A DNA stretch of 18,863 nt from assembly GCA_031549925.1 (NCBI GenBank), contig JAVBPA010000120.1, positions 1 through 18,863 on the forward strand, given 5' to 3'. The notes beneath the pieces are model-generated. The model did not search any database. It saw only the letters and a list, made by a program, of their open reading frames with translations, and had not been told where the DNA came from. The stretch's first letter is position 1; each line of letters opens with the position of its first letter. Positions 1 to 8,922 of this stretch are shown here, piece after piece. Made by a program: the position numbers and the translations under genes. This DNA comes from JAVBPA01 sp031549925. GTDB taxonomy: Bacteria; Bacillota; Clostridia; Oscillospirales; CAG-272.

Positions 1-3000
1 CTATACGATATATTTTTCCGTAAATTCCGCCGCCGGAAGAGGTTTATTTATTAAATATCCCTGTATCATATGGCAGCCGAGAGAGGAAAGAGTTTTAAGC
101 TGTTCCTCCGTTTCAACGCCCTCTGCTATTAGATATGCTCCGGTCATATCACAAATACGTTTTGAATATTCCACTGTTATACGTGAAAGTTCGTTCGTGA
201 CTATGTCGTCTATAACGCTTTTGTCTATTTTTATTTCATCGAATCTAAGCGCGGATATTATATACAAGCTGGAGTATTCGCTTCCGAAATCGTCAAGCGA
301 AAGCTGGAATCCTGCGTTCCGGTATAATTCGCACGCGCGTGCAGCCGTTGATCTTTCGATAAATCCCAGCGATTCGGTAACTTCTATTGCGAGATATTTT
401 ATAAGCTCCTCTTTTCCCTCAATCATTTTCTTGACTGATTCAAATGATTCGCTGTCAAGAAGAGTCTTGCGTGAAAAGTTAACTGATATCGGCAATAATT
501 TGTGTCCCGCGCATTTCCAGTTCCAAAGAATATCAACCGCTTCGCCGAGCATGTATATATCGAGGTATCTAAGCAGATTTTCTCTCTCAAGGGAAGGTAT
601 AAAACGTCCCGGCGCCAAAATTATATTATCCGTTCCCTGATATCTTACAAGCGCTTCGCAGGCTGTAACGGTTTTTGTTTCGGTTTCCGCTTTCGGCTGA
701 AGATATATTTTGAAATATTTATTTTCCATTCCCTCAATGAGCCAAAGCTGCGATTTCATATGAAGGCTTCCCTCAGACCTTACGGCAGAGCCCTGATAAT
801 ATCTCATTTTGGAATCCTGCATTAGTTCTTCCGCGTGGTCAACTATAGTTTGAATATTTTTAACATAGTCATCCCATGTATATCCCACGCTTATCAGCGA
901 GGGGTAGGTTTCATTGAACCGGTTTTCCGCCTGTTCGCAAAGCCCTATAAAGTTCTTTTCCGCTATATTTTGGCTAAGCACCAAAAATTCGTCGCCGGAC
1001 ATACGGTACACATCGTAATAAGCGAATATTTCGGATAGTGTTTCGCTTATAAAACATATAATACCGTCGCCGTGATTCATTCCGTATCTATGATTTAATT
1101 CTCCGAGTCCGTTTATATCGATAAACATAGCTCCCAGAGTAGTTATCGAATCCGGTGACAACCGCTTTAAAGTATTGTAATAATCCTGACGTGTCAAAAG
1201 CCCGGTTTGCGGATCTATATTTTTGATTTTTTCCGGAATTTTTAATTTTCCGATTTTGCTTTTGACTTGCTTTTCTTTTTCCGTATTATCGGAAAGATCA
1301 TTTTTTTTGCAGTCAGCCATAGCTTTTTCAAAAAGAAGATCTATTTGCGCTTCGGAAGCTTTTACCACCGCAAAACCCATGTATACATGATAAGTTTCGC
1401 CGGAAAAGTTTATCGCCAGCATTTCGTTGATGTTTGAAAGCATTCCTTCCGCGTGTGCACGTTCAGCAGCCTCGTCTGTTATTCCGCATTTGAATATTGT
1501 TATGTGATTTTCATCAGCCGAACCCGCTATAGCGCTGCTGTCAGTATATATTCTGATCAGTCTCCCTATATTTAGCTTCACATTATTCATCTGCGCGTTG
1601 TTTACATCATCGTTTATGTTGTAATAACTTGAAAATTCGTATACGCACATTAAAACGGAGCTGTTGTCAATATCGGTATATGAATCTATTAAATTTGCGG
1701 CAAGCAAATTTGCGGTTTCTTTTGTATATAGCATTGTGAGCGGATCTCTCTCCACTCTTGCGGGAAGCGAAAGTTCAAGGCGGCGGCGTAAATCAATATC
1801 GTTTATAAACGCCGTTCCGTATAAGTCTCCGCTTACCGGATGTCTGATTATATTGATACTGTTCATCGTCCAGCGTATGTTTCCGTTTTGATCTTGTCTT
1901 CTGTATTCCGTATAAATCAGATTTTGACCGCGCCGGTACAAATCAATAAGAGCTTCTTTTTGGGTATTATGCGAAACCTTATATTTATCCTCTCGGTTAT
2001 TTATGGTTTCAACATACCTTTCCTGCAATTCGTTGTATGTCAGCAAATTCCCCTTTTCATATCTCGCATCGCCCGGAATGTTGATATAATCCACTTTGTT
2101 TTTGCTTATGTTGAAAATAACAAGTCCCAGGAGGATTGTTTCGGCTCTTTTCGCGAACCGCATTTCCTGCTCGAAGCGTTTCATTTCAGCCTCAACATTT
2201 TGGCGGTAGTCTATAATTCCTATCGCGTAATAGGGGATTCCGTCATCATAACGCAAAAGCGAAAATCTTGCCTTGCCCCAAACGAACCCGCCCTTGTCGT
2301 CTTTTGTTTGGATATAATAGCTTTCATTTTCGTTATGCAGATATAAATCGTTAAACATGCGGCGGTATTCATCTTCGGAATCCGGATGAATAAAGCCTGT
2401 TTTAATTATACTCTCGGGAGCATCCTGATAAACCGTTCCGGAATGACCCACGGCCTGCGATACTTCTGCCGACTGATATAAAGTGCGTGCGGGAATATCA
2501 ACGCGCCAGATCAGTATTCCGGTTTGCTCGACCGCAATACGGTATGTTTCCTCTGCCATACGAAGCTTGTCTTCAAGTTCCCTCTCGCGTGTGATATCGG
2601 AAAAAATCGCAAGCAAAACCGGGTTGCCGTTATGCTCATCTATTTGAACACAGCGGACGTTCAGATATTTCGCGGTTATAGGTATCAGGTCATCGACTGT
2701 TCTGCATGTGAATTCATATGTAAGCTTTTTTTCAACCGCTGATATAATTCCGGATCTTATTTCGGTTACTTCATCGGGATGAACAATCACGAGCGCGTCG
2801 TTGTATGTTATTTCAGCCATTTCCTCAGGGGAGCAGCCTATCATATCAAGCAATGCTTTGTTGAAATACTGGGGGCTTGTTTTACGCTTGACTATTTCAA
2901 AAATACCTATCCCGACAGGTGAATTATCGACAATTGCTTCAAGGTGTGTAGTAGAATCCTTTAATTCCGATACATCCGTTATAACTATTATGACCGTTTG

Positions 3001-3849
3001 TATATCCCCGTCCATAATAATTTCGGAAAGCCTGACGGCGCGCATATGCCACCATTCATATCCGCCCATTGCGTTAACGCGGCATACAATGTCAAGCTGA
3101 TTTCCGTTCATAGCGGTTTCGAACAGCGCGTCCTCAAACTTTTCTCTGTCGTCCGATTCGATTATATCAAAAAACTTTTCACCGTGTCCGCCGACTTGTT
3201 CGATTGAGCAGTTCATTGTTTTAAAAAAACTCGGGCTTATGTATGTGATATCGATTTTTTTGCCGATTTCAGCAATCATAACGCCGCCGTTCATATTTTC
3301 AAGCAAAGTGCTTAATTGAACTGTGCTGGCTCTCGCTTCTCCCAAAACCGAACCCTGAATTAAATAAGTAGATTCTCCGTTATAAAGAGCATATTGATTT
3401 TTACCCGCCAAAATCGCTTGTTCCAGTGCGGACTCCGCTTTTTCATAAAGCTGGTAAACATCTTTTTTATCAGGACGGCAAAAACAAGCCCCCACATTTA
3501 CGGAAAGCTGTATGCTTATCCCGTCTGTCGTACAAACAAATTGCAAGGCGTCAACAAGTTCGGATGATTTTTTCCGGATTACTTCCATCTTGGAAACATG
3601 TTTCATTAAAACTATGAATCTCTCGTTGTCATAACGCCCTATTATATCTGTTATGCGGAAAAGCTTGTGTATGGTGTCTGCTATTTTATCCATCAGCTCA
3701 TCGCCGCGGTATCCTCCGATAATATTGCTCAAATATCTGAAATTGGTTATATTAAAAATGAATAAAGCATGGCTGTCATTTTTGCCTTTTAATTCCAGAT
3801 AATTTTTTATACGCGAAAGTGATGTCTCACGGTCGAAAAGGTTAGTCAT
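1..3849 (-). CDS. Multidomain PAS/GGDEF/EAL c-di-GMP signalling protein
   Basis: Predicted soluble 1282-residue protein for cyclic-di-GMP synthesis and/or breakdown; no signal peptide or membrane segment is visible. Domains in order: N-terminal GGDEF-like domain (about 1-158) whose signature is degraded to DNERF at 74-78; four PAS-like sensor domains (about 175-297, 300-425, 432-555, 565-690); a second degenerate GGDEF-like domain (about 698-850, DENH around 779-782); an intact GGDEF (about 875-1020: metal Asp911, guanine-contact positions Asn919 and Asp928, signature SGDEF 951-955); and a C-terminal EAL domain (about 1035-1275). The EAL domain keeps EALVR at 1065-1069, Asn1124, Glu1156, Asp1186/Asp1187, Lys1207, Glu1243 and Gln1263, so phosphodiesterase activity is plausible. 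No RxxD inhibitory site stands ahead of SGDEF. The gene starts at an ATG with only a weak AGAGA-type ribosome site and ends with TAG exactly at the window edge, so it is complete. It is divergent from the binding-protein/sensor operon. Net direction (cyclase or phosphodiesterase) cannot be decided from sequence. Confidence 0.93.
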   Translation of the reverse strand: MTNLFDRETSLSRIKNYLELKGKNDSHALFIFNITNFRYLSNIIGGYRGDELMDKIADTIHKLFRITDIIGRYDNERFIVLMKHVSKMEVIRKKSSELVDALQFVCTTDGISIQLSVNVGACFCRPDKKDVYQLYEKAESALEQAILAGKNQYALYNGESTYLIQGSVLGEARASTVQLSTLLENMNGGVMIAEIGKKIDITYISPSFFKTMNCSIEQVGGHGEKFFDIIESDDREKFEDALFETAMNGNQLDIVCRVNAMGGYEWWHMRAVRLSEIIMDGDIQTVIIVITDVSELKDSTTHLEAIVDNSPVGIGIFEIVKRKTSPQYFNKALLDMIGCSPEEMAEITYNDALVIVHPDEVTEIRSGIISAVEKKLTYEFTCRTVDDLIPITAKYLNVRCVQIDEHNGNPVLLAIFSDITRERELEDKLRMAEETYRIAVEQTGILIWRVDIPARTLYQSAEVSQAVGHSGTVYQDAPESIIKTGFIHPDSEDEYRRMFNDLYLHNENESYYIQTKDDKGGFVWGKARFSLLRYDDGIPYYAIGIIDYRQNVEAEMKRFEQEMRFAKRAETILLGLVIFNISKNKVDYINIPGDARYEKGNLLTYNELQERYVETINNREDKYKVSHNTQKEALIDLYRRGQNLIYTEYRRQDQNGNIRWTMNSINIIRHPVSGDLYGTAFINDIDLRRRLELSLPARVERDPLTMLYTKETANLLAANLIDSYTDIDNSSVLMCVYEFSSYYNINDDVNNAQMNNVKLNIGRLIRIYTDSSAIAGSADENHITIFKCGITDEAAERAHAEGMLSNINEMLAINFSGETYHVYMGFAVVKASEAQIDLLFEKAMADCKKNDLSDNTEKEKQVKSKIGKLKIPEKIKNIDPQTGLLTRQDYYNTLKRLSPDSITTLGAMFIDINGLGELNHRYGMNHGDGIICFISETLSEIFAYYDVYRMSGDEFLVLSQNIAEKNFIGLCEQAENRFNETYPSLISVGYTWDDYVKNIQTIVDHAEELMQDSKMRYYQGSAVRSEGSLHMKSQLWLIEGMENKYFKIYLQPKAETETKTVTACEALVRYQGTDNIILAPGRFIPSLERENLLRYLDIYMLGEAVDILWNWKCAGHKLLPISVNFSRKTLLDSESFESVKKMIEGKEELIKYLAIEVTESLGFIERSTAARACELYRNAGFQLSLDDFGSEYSSLYIISALRFDEIKIDKSVIDDIVTNELSRITVEYSKRICDMTGAYLIAEGVETEEQLKTLSSLGCHMIQGYLINKPLPAAEFTEKYIV

Positions 3850-3892
3850 TATTACGTCTCTTATTTTAAATTTACACGGTTATAATTAAATA

Positions 3893-3922
3893 TTGACAAT
3901 TGCCGTTATGTTAATGTATATT
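3893..3922 (+). promoter_or_regulatory. Candidate sigma-A promoter, distal, rightward
   Basis: TTGACA at 3893-3898, an 18-base spacer, and TATATT at 3917-3922. The -35 is perfect and the -10 is a good match. If used, it would give a leader of roughly 280 nt before the binding-protein gene. It lies only about 45 bp from the start of the leftward gene, so it could also affect that gene's promoter. Pattern match only. Confidence 0.45.
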
Positions 3923-4129
3923 AATAAACAACAATAACTAAATTTTAATACCCGCATTTCTCCCCATTATATACGGCACAAACAAAAAAATCAATGCTTT
4001 TAATTATTTTATTGATTATTAATATAAAATTCTTTCAATAATTTATTAATTTCGAAATGTTTTTTATTTTATTTTAAATAATGAAAATTTAATAAAACAA
4101 TATTTTTGTAAATAATAAAGAAAAAACCT

Positions 4130-4158
4130 TTGCTTTTTTTGTTTGTGTGTGATAAAAT
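4130..4158 (+). promoter_or_regulatory. Extended -10 promoter of the binding-protein/sensor operon
   Basis: TTGCTT at 4130-4135, a 17-base spacer, and TAAAAT at 4153-4158 preceded by TGA at 4150-4152, forming an extended -10. The predicted start near 4165 leaves a leader of about 45 nt to the ATG at 4212. This is the best-placed promoter for the two-gene operon. Confidence 0.6.
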
Positions 4159-4198
4159 GGAAAACAAATACTCAATGATCTTTAATATAAAATTGTAT

Positions 4199-4203
4199 GA
4201 GGA
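4199..4203 (+). promoter_or_regulatory. Ribosome binding site that fixes the binding-protein start
   Basis: GAGGA at 4199-4203 lies 8 bases before the ATG at 4212. It overlaps the upstream in-frame ATG at 4197, which therefore cannot use it. This supports 4212 as the true start, giving a lipoprotein signal that begins MVRNLKR. Confidence 0.75.
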
Positions 4204-4211
4204 ACTATATA

Positions 4212-5699
4212 ATGGTACGTAATTTAAAAAGAATAATTTCAATAATTTTGCTTTTATCAACGGTAATGCTTTTTAATCTTACAGCTTGTTCAGGCGAAAA
4301 AGTATCTCTTGATCCCGATCATCCCGTAACCTTGGTTGTATGGCACTACTATAACGGTCCGCAAAAAGTCGCTTTTGACGATGCTGTGCGCGAATTTAAC
4401 GAAACCGAGGGATATGAACGCGGTATTATAGTGGAAGCCATTTCAAAAAACAGCGTTTCGCAGCTGGCTGATGATATTATAGCATCCGCAAAAAATGATC
4501 TCGGCGCTTCGGAACTTCCTGATATTTTCGGCTGCTACGGTGACAGCGCGTATGAGCTTTTAAAAATGGATAAATTAGTTCAGCTTGACACATACATAAA
4601 CAAAAAAACAATAGAGGAATACGTCGATTCATTTATACAGGAAGGCAAACTAAGCACTGATCATTTGTATATATTCCCGACAGCAAAATCAACCGAATCG
4701 ATCTTTTTAAACAAAACTGATTTTGATTTGTTTGCTTCGGCTGTTTCAGGTGATCCCTATAACCAGAAAGTTACTTATGACGATCTTAAAACATGGGAAG
4801 GCGTAAAAAGAGTCGGTATTCTGTATAGTCAGTACACCGACGATTTGACCCCTGAAACAGCAGGCGACGGCAAGGGATTTTTCGGACTGGATTCAATAGC
4901 AAACTTCCTGACTGTCGGCGGAATGCAGCTGGGATATGATATAGCGCCGGTAAAAGAAGGAAAATTGAGCAGTTATAAATTTGACGCGGATAAAATGAGA
5001 CGCATGTTTGATTTATACTACGGCGGAATTATAGAAGGAGCTTTTATAAAAATCGGAAGTTATGCTTCAGACGATATAAAAACCGGAGATTCGATAGCAA
5101 TGCTAGCTTCCACTACGGGCGCAAGTTATTTTCCGAAAGAAATAACACGTTCAGACGGAACTCAATATCCGATAGAGCTGCTTGTTTTACCCATGCCTGT
5201 TTTTGAAAACGGTACGGCATACGCCGTTTCTCAGGGAGCCGGAATGGCGGTTGTAAAATCAAATCCCGAACAGGAATATGCTTCGTCTTTATTCCTGCTC
5301 TGGTTTACAAGCGAAGAACGCAACATAAAATTTTCGATTGAATCCGGATATATTCCGGTTAAAAAAGAAGCGTTGAACAGCGGCACTATAAACGAAATGC
5401 TCGGTGAACTCGGAAGCAATGATTCATTCAAAGGAACTGTCGCCGCGCTCGAAACCGGTATAAATCAAATCAACACATATAAATTATGTTACAGTAATAT
5501 TTTTGACGGAAGCATCGCACACCGCAATATACTGCAAAATTCTTTGATAGAATTTTCAAAGGAAGCGCGGGCAGGTATAACCGCTGATTTGAAAAACGGG
5601 AAATCAATGGAAGAGCTTAAAAAAGAAGCTTATTCTGACGATATATTTAATTCATGGCTTGCAAATCTTGAAAAATCAATTGAGGATGCCGTAAAGTAA
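4212..5699 (+). CDS. Extracellular solute-binding lipoprotein (ABC family 1 type)
   Basis: A 495-residue periplasmic-binding-protein-fold lipoprotein, predicted to be anchored on the outer face of the membrane and to bind a small solute, by family similarity possibly a sugar or oligosaccharide. The N-terminus has basic residues, a hydrophobic stretch (about 8-22) and the lipobox LTAC with acylated Cys26. The mature part starts with a VTLVVWHYYNG strand typical of family 1 binding proteins, followed by the alternating alpha/beta pattern of that family; length is in the normal range. Start 4212 is preferred over 4197 because of the ribosome site. The next gene begins 39 bp downstream on the same strand, suggesting co-transcription. 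No permease or ATPase gene is adjacent in this window, so it may serve as a ligand presenter to the sensor or work with a transporter encoded elsewhere. The ligand cannot be read from the sequence. Confidence 0.9.
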   Translation: MVRNLKRIISIILLLSTVMLFNLTACSGEKVSLDPDHPVTLVVWHYYNGPQKVAFDDAVREFNETEGYERGIIVEAISKNSVSQLADDIIASAKNDLGASELPDIFGCYGDSAYELLKMDKLVQLDTYINKKTIEEYVDSFIQEGKLSTDHLYIFPTAKSTESIFLNKTDFDLFASAVSGDPYNQKVTYDDLKTWEGVKRVGILYSQYTDDLTPETAGDGKGFFGLDSIANFLTVGGMQLGYDIAPVKEGKLSSYKFDADKMRRMFDLYYGGIIEGAFIKIGSYASDDIKTGDSIAMLASTTGASYFPKEITRSDGTQYPIELLVLPMPVFENGTAYAVSQGAGMAVVKSNPEQEYASSLFLLWFTSEERNIKFSIESGYIPVKKEALNSGTINEMLGELGSNDSFKGTVAALETGINQINTYKLCYSNIFDGSIAHRNILQNSLIEFSKEARAGITADLKNGKSMEELKKEAYSDDIFNSWLANLEKSIEDAVK

Positions 5700-5738
5700 C
5701 AGTTTAAAAATGGATAGTTTATAGGTGGATTTTATAAA

Positions 5739-8700
5739 ATGTTTCGTCTCCTAAAAAGAGGTTTCAGTATACGCAGCCGTACTATAACAGCATTGATGAT
5801 ATTGCTGTTTACGCTGGTAGTTTTGTTTTTCTTTTCCATATATATGACCGGTGTTATGAAATCGCTTGATAATTATTCACTGAAAGCTTTGAATAATCAA
5901 GTTTCAAGCCGTACAAGCGAGATAAATTCTTCATTTGAAAACCGGATAGAAGGTTCGCGCCGTATGGCTGCGGATATTTACTCCATGTTTTTGGATGAAA
6001 TGAAAAAAAATGATATAACAATTGCCGATTTTTATGATAACCCGGATATTATAAACGATATGCTTTTCCGCGCCGGAGACATAATGATAGAAAATATGCG
6101 TTATGTTGAGGTTACGGGCGCTTTTATAATACTGGATTATTCCGGAATATCGGATGATGATTCTCACGCGGCGATTTATCTGCGTGACTATTCACCCGGT
6201 CTTATCACCAATAACAATACTAATCTTCAGCTGCTTTACGGTCCGACCGATTTTTCAAGGCAGCGTTCCATTGCGCTGCATTCGCTTTGGAGTTATAACA
6301 TAGATTTTGATTCCATTAAGAATATAAACATTGATTTTTATACAAATCCTATAGAAGCCGCGATAAACCGTCCCAATCAGCAATTTCCGCTTTATGCGTA
6401 TGCCTGCCCTCCGATGCAGGTGGCAAATGACGGAGTTAAATTAATAACTTACACTTATCCGCTGCTTGACGCAAAGGGTGTCCCTTTCGGTATATGCGGA
6501 TTTGAGCTTACGGAAGAATATTTGCGGACAATGCTTCCGTTTTCTGAAATTTCATTCCAAAAAGGATTTTATTCGATCCTGTTTAATGACGGAAGCGGAT
6601 TTAAAGCTAAAAATGCTATATCCAGCGGTTCTATGGCAAAACAATTTTTAACGACGGCCGCTGAAACTATAAATATAAGCGAGATTCAATCAAACAGCCA
6701 CGACATGCTGACGGGTTATATCTGGACAGACGGTGAAAAAAACAGCGATTTGATATCCACAAGCGCTCAGCTTAAGCTGTATTCACAAAGCTCTTATTAT
6801 CATAACACTGACAAGTGGTATTTAACCGGAATAACGCCGACAGAAGCGCTTAAAGACAATTCGCATAAAGTAATAAACTCTATGATTATTACGACCAGCG
6901 TTATATTTATAGCAGGATTATTTTTAATATTTGTAATTGCCAACATAATAACCTCTCCTATTATTTCGCTGTCAAAGGAAGTTTCAAGCATTGACCCCGA
7001 AAAACCTGTTAAGCTTAAAAGATCGGGGCTTAGGGAAATTGACACGCTGATAACTTCTTTTGAGAATTTATCCGATAATCTTTCGGACGCGGCAGCCCGG
7101 CTTTCCAAAATCGTTTCGCTCGTGGATATGCCGATAGGAGGATTTGAAATCAACCACACCAGCGGTCATGTATTTTTAACAGAATCCATGTACCGCATCA
7201 CCGGAATCGAACCCCAGGGCAAGGATAACACATATTTGGAATTTCAGGCGTGGGAAAAATTTATATCAGGACTTGAAAAAATAAGCGCGGTTACAATAAA
7301 TGATGTAAACGAGTGTATATATAACCGCAGCAGCGGCGAAAAATCAAAATGGTACCGTATAAAAAGCGCGGATGACGGAGACCGTTCATTCGGGCTGCTT
7401 TCCGATATAACCGAAGAAATGCTGCAAAAACAGCGCATGGCATACGAACGCAGCTATGACCAGATGACCAGGCTGCTGAACCGTCAGGCCTTTATTGACC
7501 GTGTAAACGCAATGATTGAAGCGCAGCCTAATAAAGTCGGTATTATGATGTTCGGGGATCTTGATAATTTAAAATACTTCAACGATTCATACGGCCACGA
7601 TACCGGGGATTTGTATTTGAAAAAAACCGCGGAATCATTGCTTCCCTTTAAAGAAATAGGAGGAGCGATAGCAAGAATTTCCGGAGATGAATTCATGGTT
7701 TATATCCACGGCTATGATACCGACGCCGAAGCGCGCGAAGCTTTTGATTCAAAATCATATGCCTTGAATACCGCGACGATGACTACCTCCGACGGAGTTA
7801 TACACAAAATACGTATATCAATCGGTATATCTTATTACCCTAAAGATTCTTTGTCGGTCGATGAGCTGATGCGATTCTCGGATTTCGCAATGTACGAAAT
7901 AAAAAATACGGTAAAAGGTTCTCTCCGTGAATTTGAGTTTGATTCATATGGCAGAAACGCGCTGATAATGCAAAAAAAATCTCTGCTTGAAAGGTTTATA
8001 AGCGAGGAACGCCTGATATTTAACTTCCAGCCTATTATTGATATACATACAGGAGAAATACTGGCTTATGAAGCTCTAATGCGTCCGCAGATACGGGAAT
8101 TTAAAACGCCTGTGGAAGCTTTGCAAATTGCGCGGGCAAATTCCATGCTGTATAAAATGGAAAATCTTACATTCCAAAAAGTATACGAATGGCTATCGCA
8201 AAACATTGCGCTGCTGGGCGGAAAGAGAATATATATAAACTCGATATCAGGTGAAATTTTAAACAAAACCGATTTTGATTATATAAAATCCAAATACGGA
8301 AAATTTATGAAATATACAGCTATTGATTTGTCGGACGGAGAAAACGGAACGGTTGAGGAAATCAATGAAAAAATTAATATTTTCCGTTCCATGGGATGTC
8401 AGATTGCGGTTGACGATTATGGATCTGGGTATATTAATATAGACTTTTTAAATTCTATAAAACCGGATTTTATCAAAATAGACGTAAATGTTATACACGA
8501 TATACATATAGATACAGACCGGCAGAATTTCGTCGCCGATACAATTTCATACGGAAAATCCCGCAATATAAAAATTATCGCGGAAGGCGTTGAAAAGCTG
8601 GAGGAATTGAAAACACTTTTCGTTCTCGGCGTAGATTATGTTCAAGGCTATTACTTCTTCTATCCGAGTGAAAGACTGGTGCTGCGCCTTGACGACGATC

Positions 8701-8741
8701 AGCTGGAAGAACTGCGGGAGCTTGGCGAGAAACATTTGTAA
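5739..8741 (+). CDS. Membrane sensor with Cache-like, GGDEF and EAL domains
   Basis: A 1000-residue membrane-bound c-di-GMP signalling protein. Layout: transmembrane helix 1 (about 16-38), extracytoplasmic region of roughly 340 residues that looks like a double Cache domain (ends with a DAKGVPFGICGFELT-type strand at 244-258), transmembrane helix 2 (about 381-402), HAMP-like linker (about 403-455), PAS-like segment (about 456-560), GGDEF (about 573-735) and EAL (about 750-985). The GGDEF looks catalytic: Asp607, Asn615, Asp624 and SGDEF at 648-652, with no RxxD inhibitory site. The EAL keeps EALMR at 778-782, Asn834, Asp892/Asp893, Lys913, Glu949 and Gln969, but the usual E-x-T-E motif reads DLSD at 863-866. 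A ribosome site AGGTGG at 5723-5728 precedes the ATG. It follows the binding-protein gene closely, so the Cache-like region may sense the solute, directly or through that lipoprotein; this coupling is inference. Confidence 0.92.
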   Translation: MFRLLKRGFSIRSRTITALMILLFTLVVLFFFSIYMTGVMKSLDNYSLKALNNQVSSRTSEINSSFENRIEGSRRMAADIYSMFLDEMKKNDITIADFYDNPDIINDMLFRAGDIMIENMRYVEVTGAFIILDYSGISDDDSHAAIYLRDYSPGLITNNNTNLQLLYGPTDFSRQRSIALHSLWSYNIDFDSIKNINIDFYTNPIEAAINRPNQQFPLYAYACPPMQVANDGVKLITYTYPLLDAKGVPFGICGFELTEEYLRTMLPFSEISFQKGFYSILFNDGSGFKAKNAISSGSMAKQFLTTAAETINISEIQSNSHDMLTGYIWTDGEKNSDLISTSAQLKLYSQSSYYHNTDKWYLTGITPTEALKDNSHKVINSMIITTSVIFIAGLFLIFVIANIITSPIISLSKEVSSIDPEKPVKLKRSGLREIDTLITSFENLSDNLSDAAARLSKIVSLVDMPIGGFEINHTSGHVFLTESMYRITGIEPQGKDNTYLEFQAWEKFISGLEKISAVTINDVNECIYNRSSGEKSKWYRIKSADDGDRSFGLLSDITEEMLQKQRMAYERSYDQMTRLLNRQAFIDRVNAMIEAQPNKVGIMMFGDLDNLKYFNDSYGHDTGDLYLKKTAESLLPFKEIGGAIARISGDEFMVYIHGYDTDAEAREAFDSKSYALNTATMTTSDGVIHKIRISIGISYYPKDSLSVDELMRFSDFAMYEIKNTVKGSLREFEFDSYGRNALIMQKKSLLERFISEERLIFNFQPIIDIHTGEILAYEALMRPQIREFKTPVEALQIARANSMLYKMENLTFQKVYEWLSQNIALLGGKRIYINSISGEILNKTDFDYIKSKYGKFMKYTAIDLSDGENGTVEEINEKINIFRSMGCQIAVDDYGSGYINIDFLNSIKPDFIKIDVNVIHDIHIDTDRQNFVADTISYGKSRNIKIIAEGVEKLEELKTLFVLGVDYVQGYYFFYPSERLVLRLDDDQLEELRELGEKHL

Positions 8742-8753
8742 AACTCCATTTGT

Positions 8754-8779
8754 AAAATCATAAAACAATTTATGTTTTT
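8754..8779 (+). terminator. Weak AT-rich hairpin after the sensor gene
   Basis: CATAAA at 8759-8764 pairs with TTTATG at 8769-8774 around an ACAA loop, flanked by an A-run and a T-run that can extend the stem. It follows the stop codon closely and ends in TTTTT. The stem lacks GC pairs, so termination would be weak. Confidence 0.35.
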
Positions 8780-8853
8780 AATTCATTGTTTGGTTGTTTT
8801 GGTCAGTATTTGTTTATTTGTTTTTTTCTTTACATAAAGTTTATAGGAATTTC

Positions 8854-8882
8854 TTTAAATTAGTTAAAAAATGTGATATACT
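8854..8882 (+). promoter_or_regulatory. Extended -10 promoter of pyruvate:ferredoxin oxidoreductase
   Basis: TTTAAA at 8854-8859 (4 of 6 match to the -35), a 17-base spacer, and TATACT at 8877-8882 preceded by TGA at 8874-8876. The start would lie near 8889, leaving a short leader that contains GGAGG at 8905-8909 before the ATG at 8923. Confidence 0.6.
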
Positions 8883-8922
8883 AATCGGAGATATGATTTA
8901 TTACGGAGGTTTTTAATATATA

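Larger units (their letters stand above)
3850..4211. other. AT-rich divergent intergenic region
   Basis: This 362-bp gap separates the leftward PAS/GGDEF/EAL gene from the rightward binding-protein operon. It is very AT-rich and carries no convincing gene. It holds two rightward promoter candidates (3893-3922 and 4130-4158) and a loose 7-bp inverted repeat, AATCAAT at 3989-3995 with ATTGATT at 4011-4017. I looked for a c-di-GMP riboswitch-like conserved core and saw none; a GC-containing structured aptamer seems unlikely here. No clear leftward promoter for the first gene stands out. Confidence 0.7.

Noticed and set aside
4197..4211. Upstream ATG for the binding protein
   Set aside because: The ribosome site GAGGA overlaps it and is correctly spaced for the ATG at 4212 instead.
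3923..4211. Possible c-di-GMP riboswitch in the leader of the signalling operon
   Set aside because: Sought because of the context, but the stretch is almost entirely A/T and shows no conserved aptamer core or GC-containing paired structure.
4069..4260. Minus-strand 63-codon frame in the divergent region
   Set aside because: Low-complexity AT-rich translation overlapping the binding-protein promoter and start; no ribosome site and no recognisable motif.
8733..8757. Direct repeat CATTTGTAAAA at 14-bp spacing across the sensor stop codon
   Set aside because: Only two short AT-rich copies, one of which lies in coding sequence; probably chance or a minor duplication.
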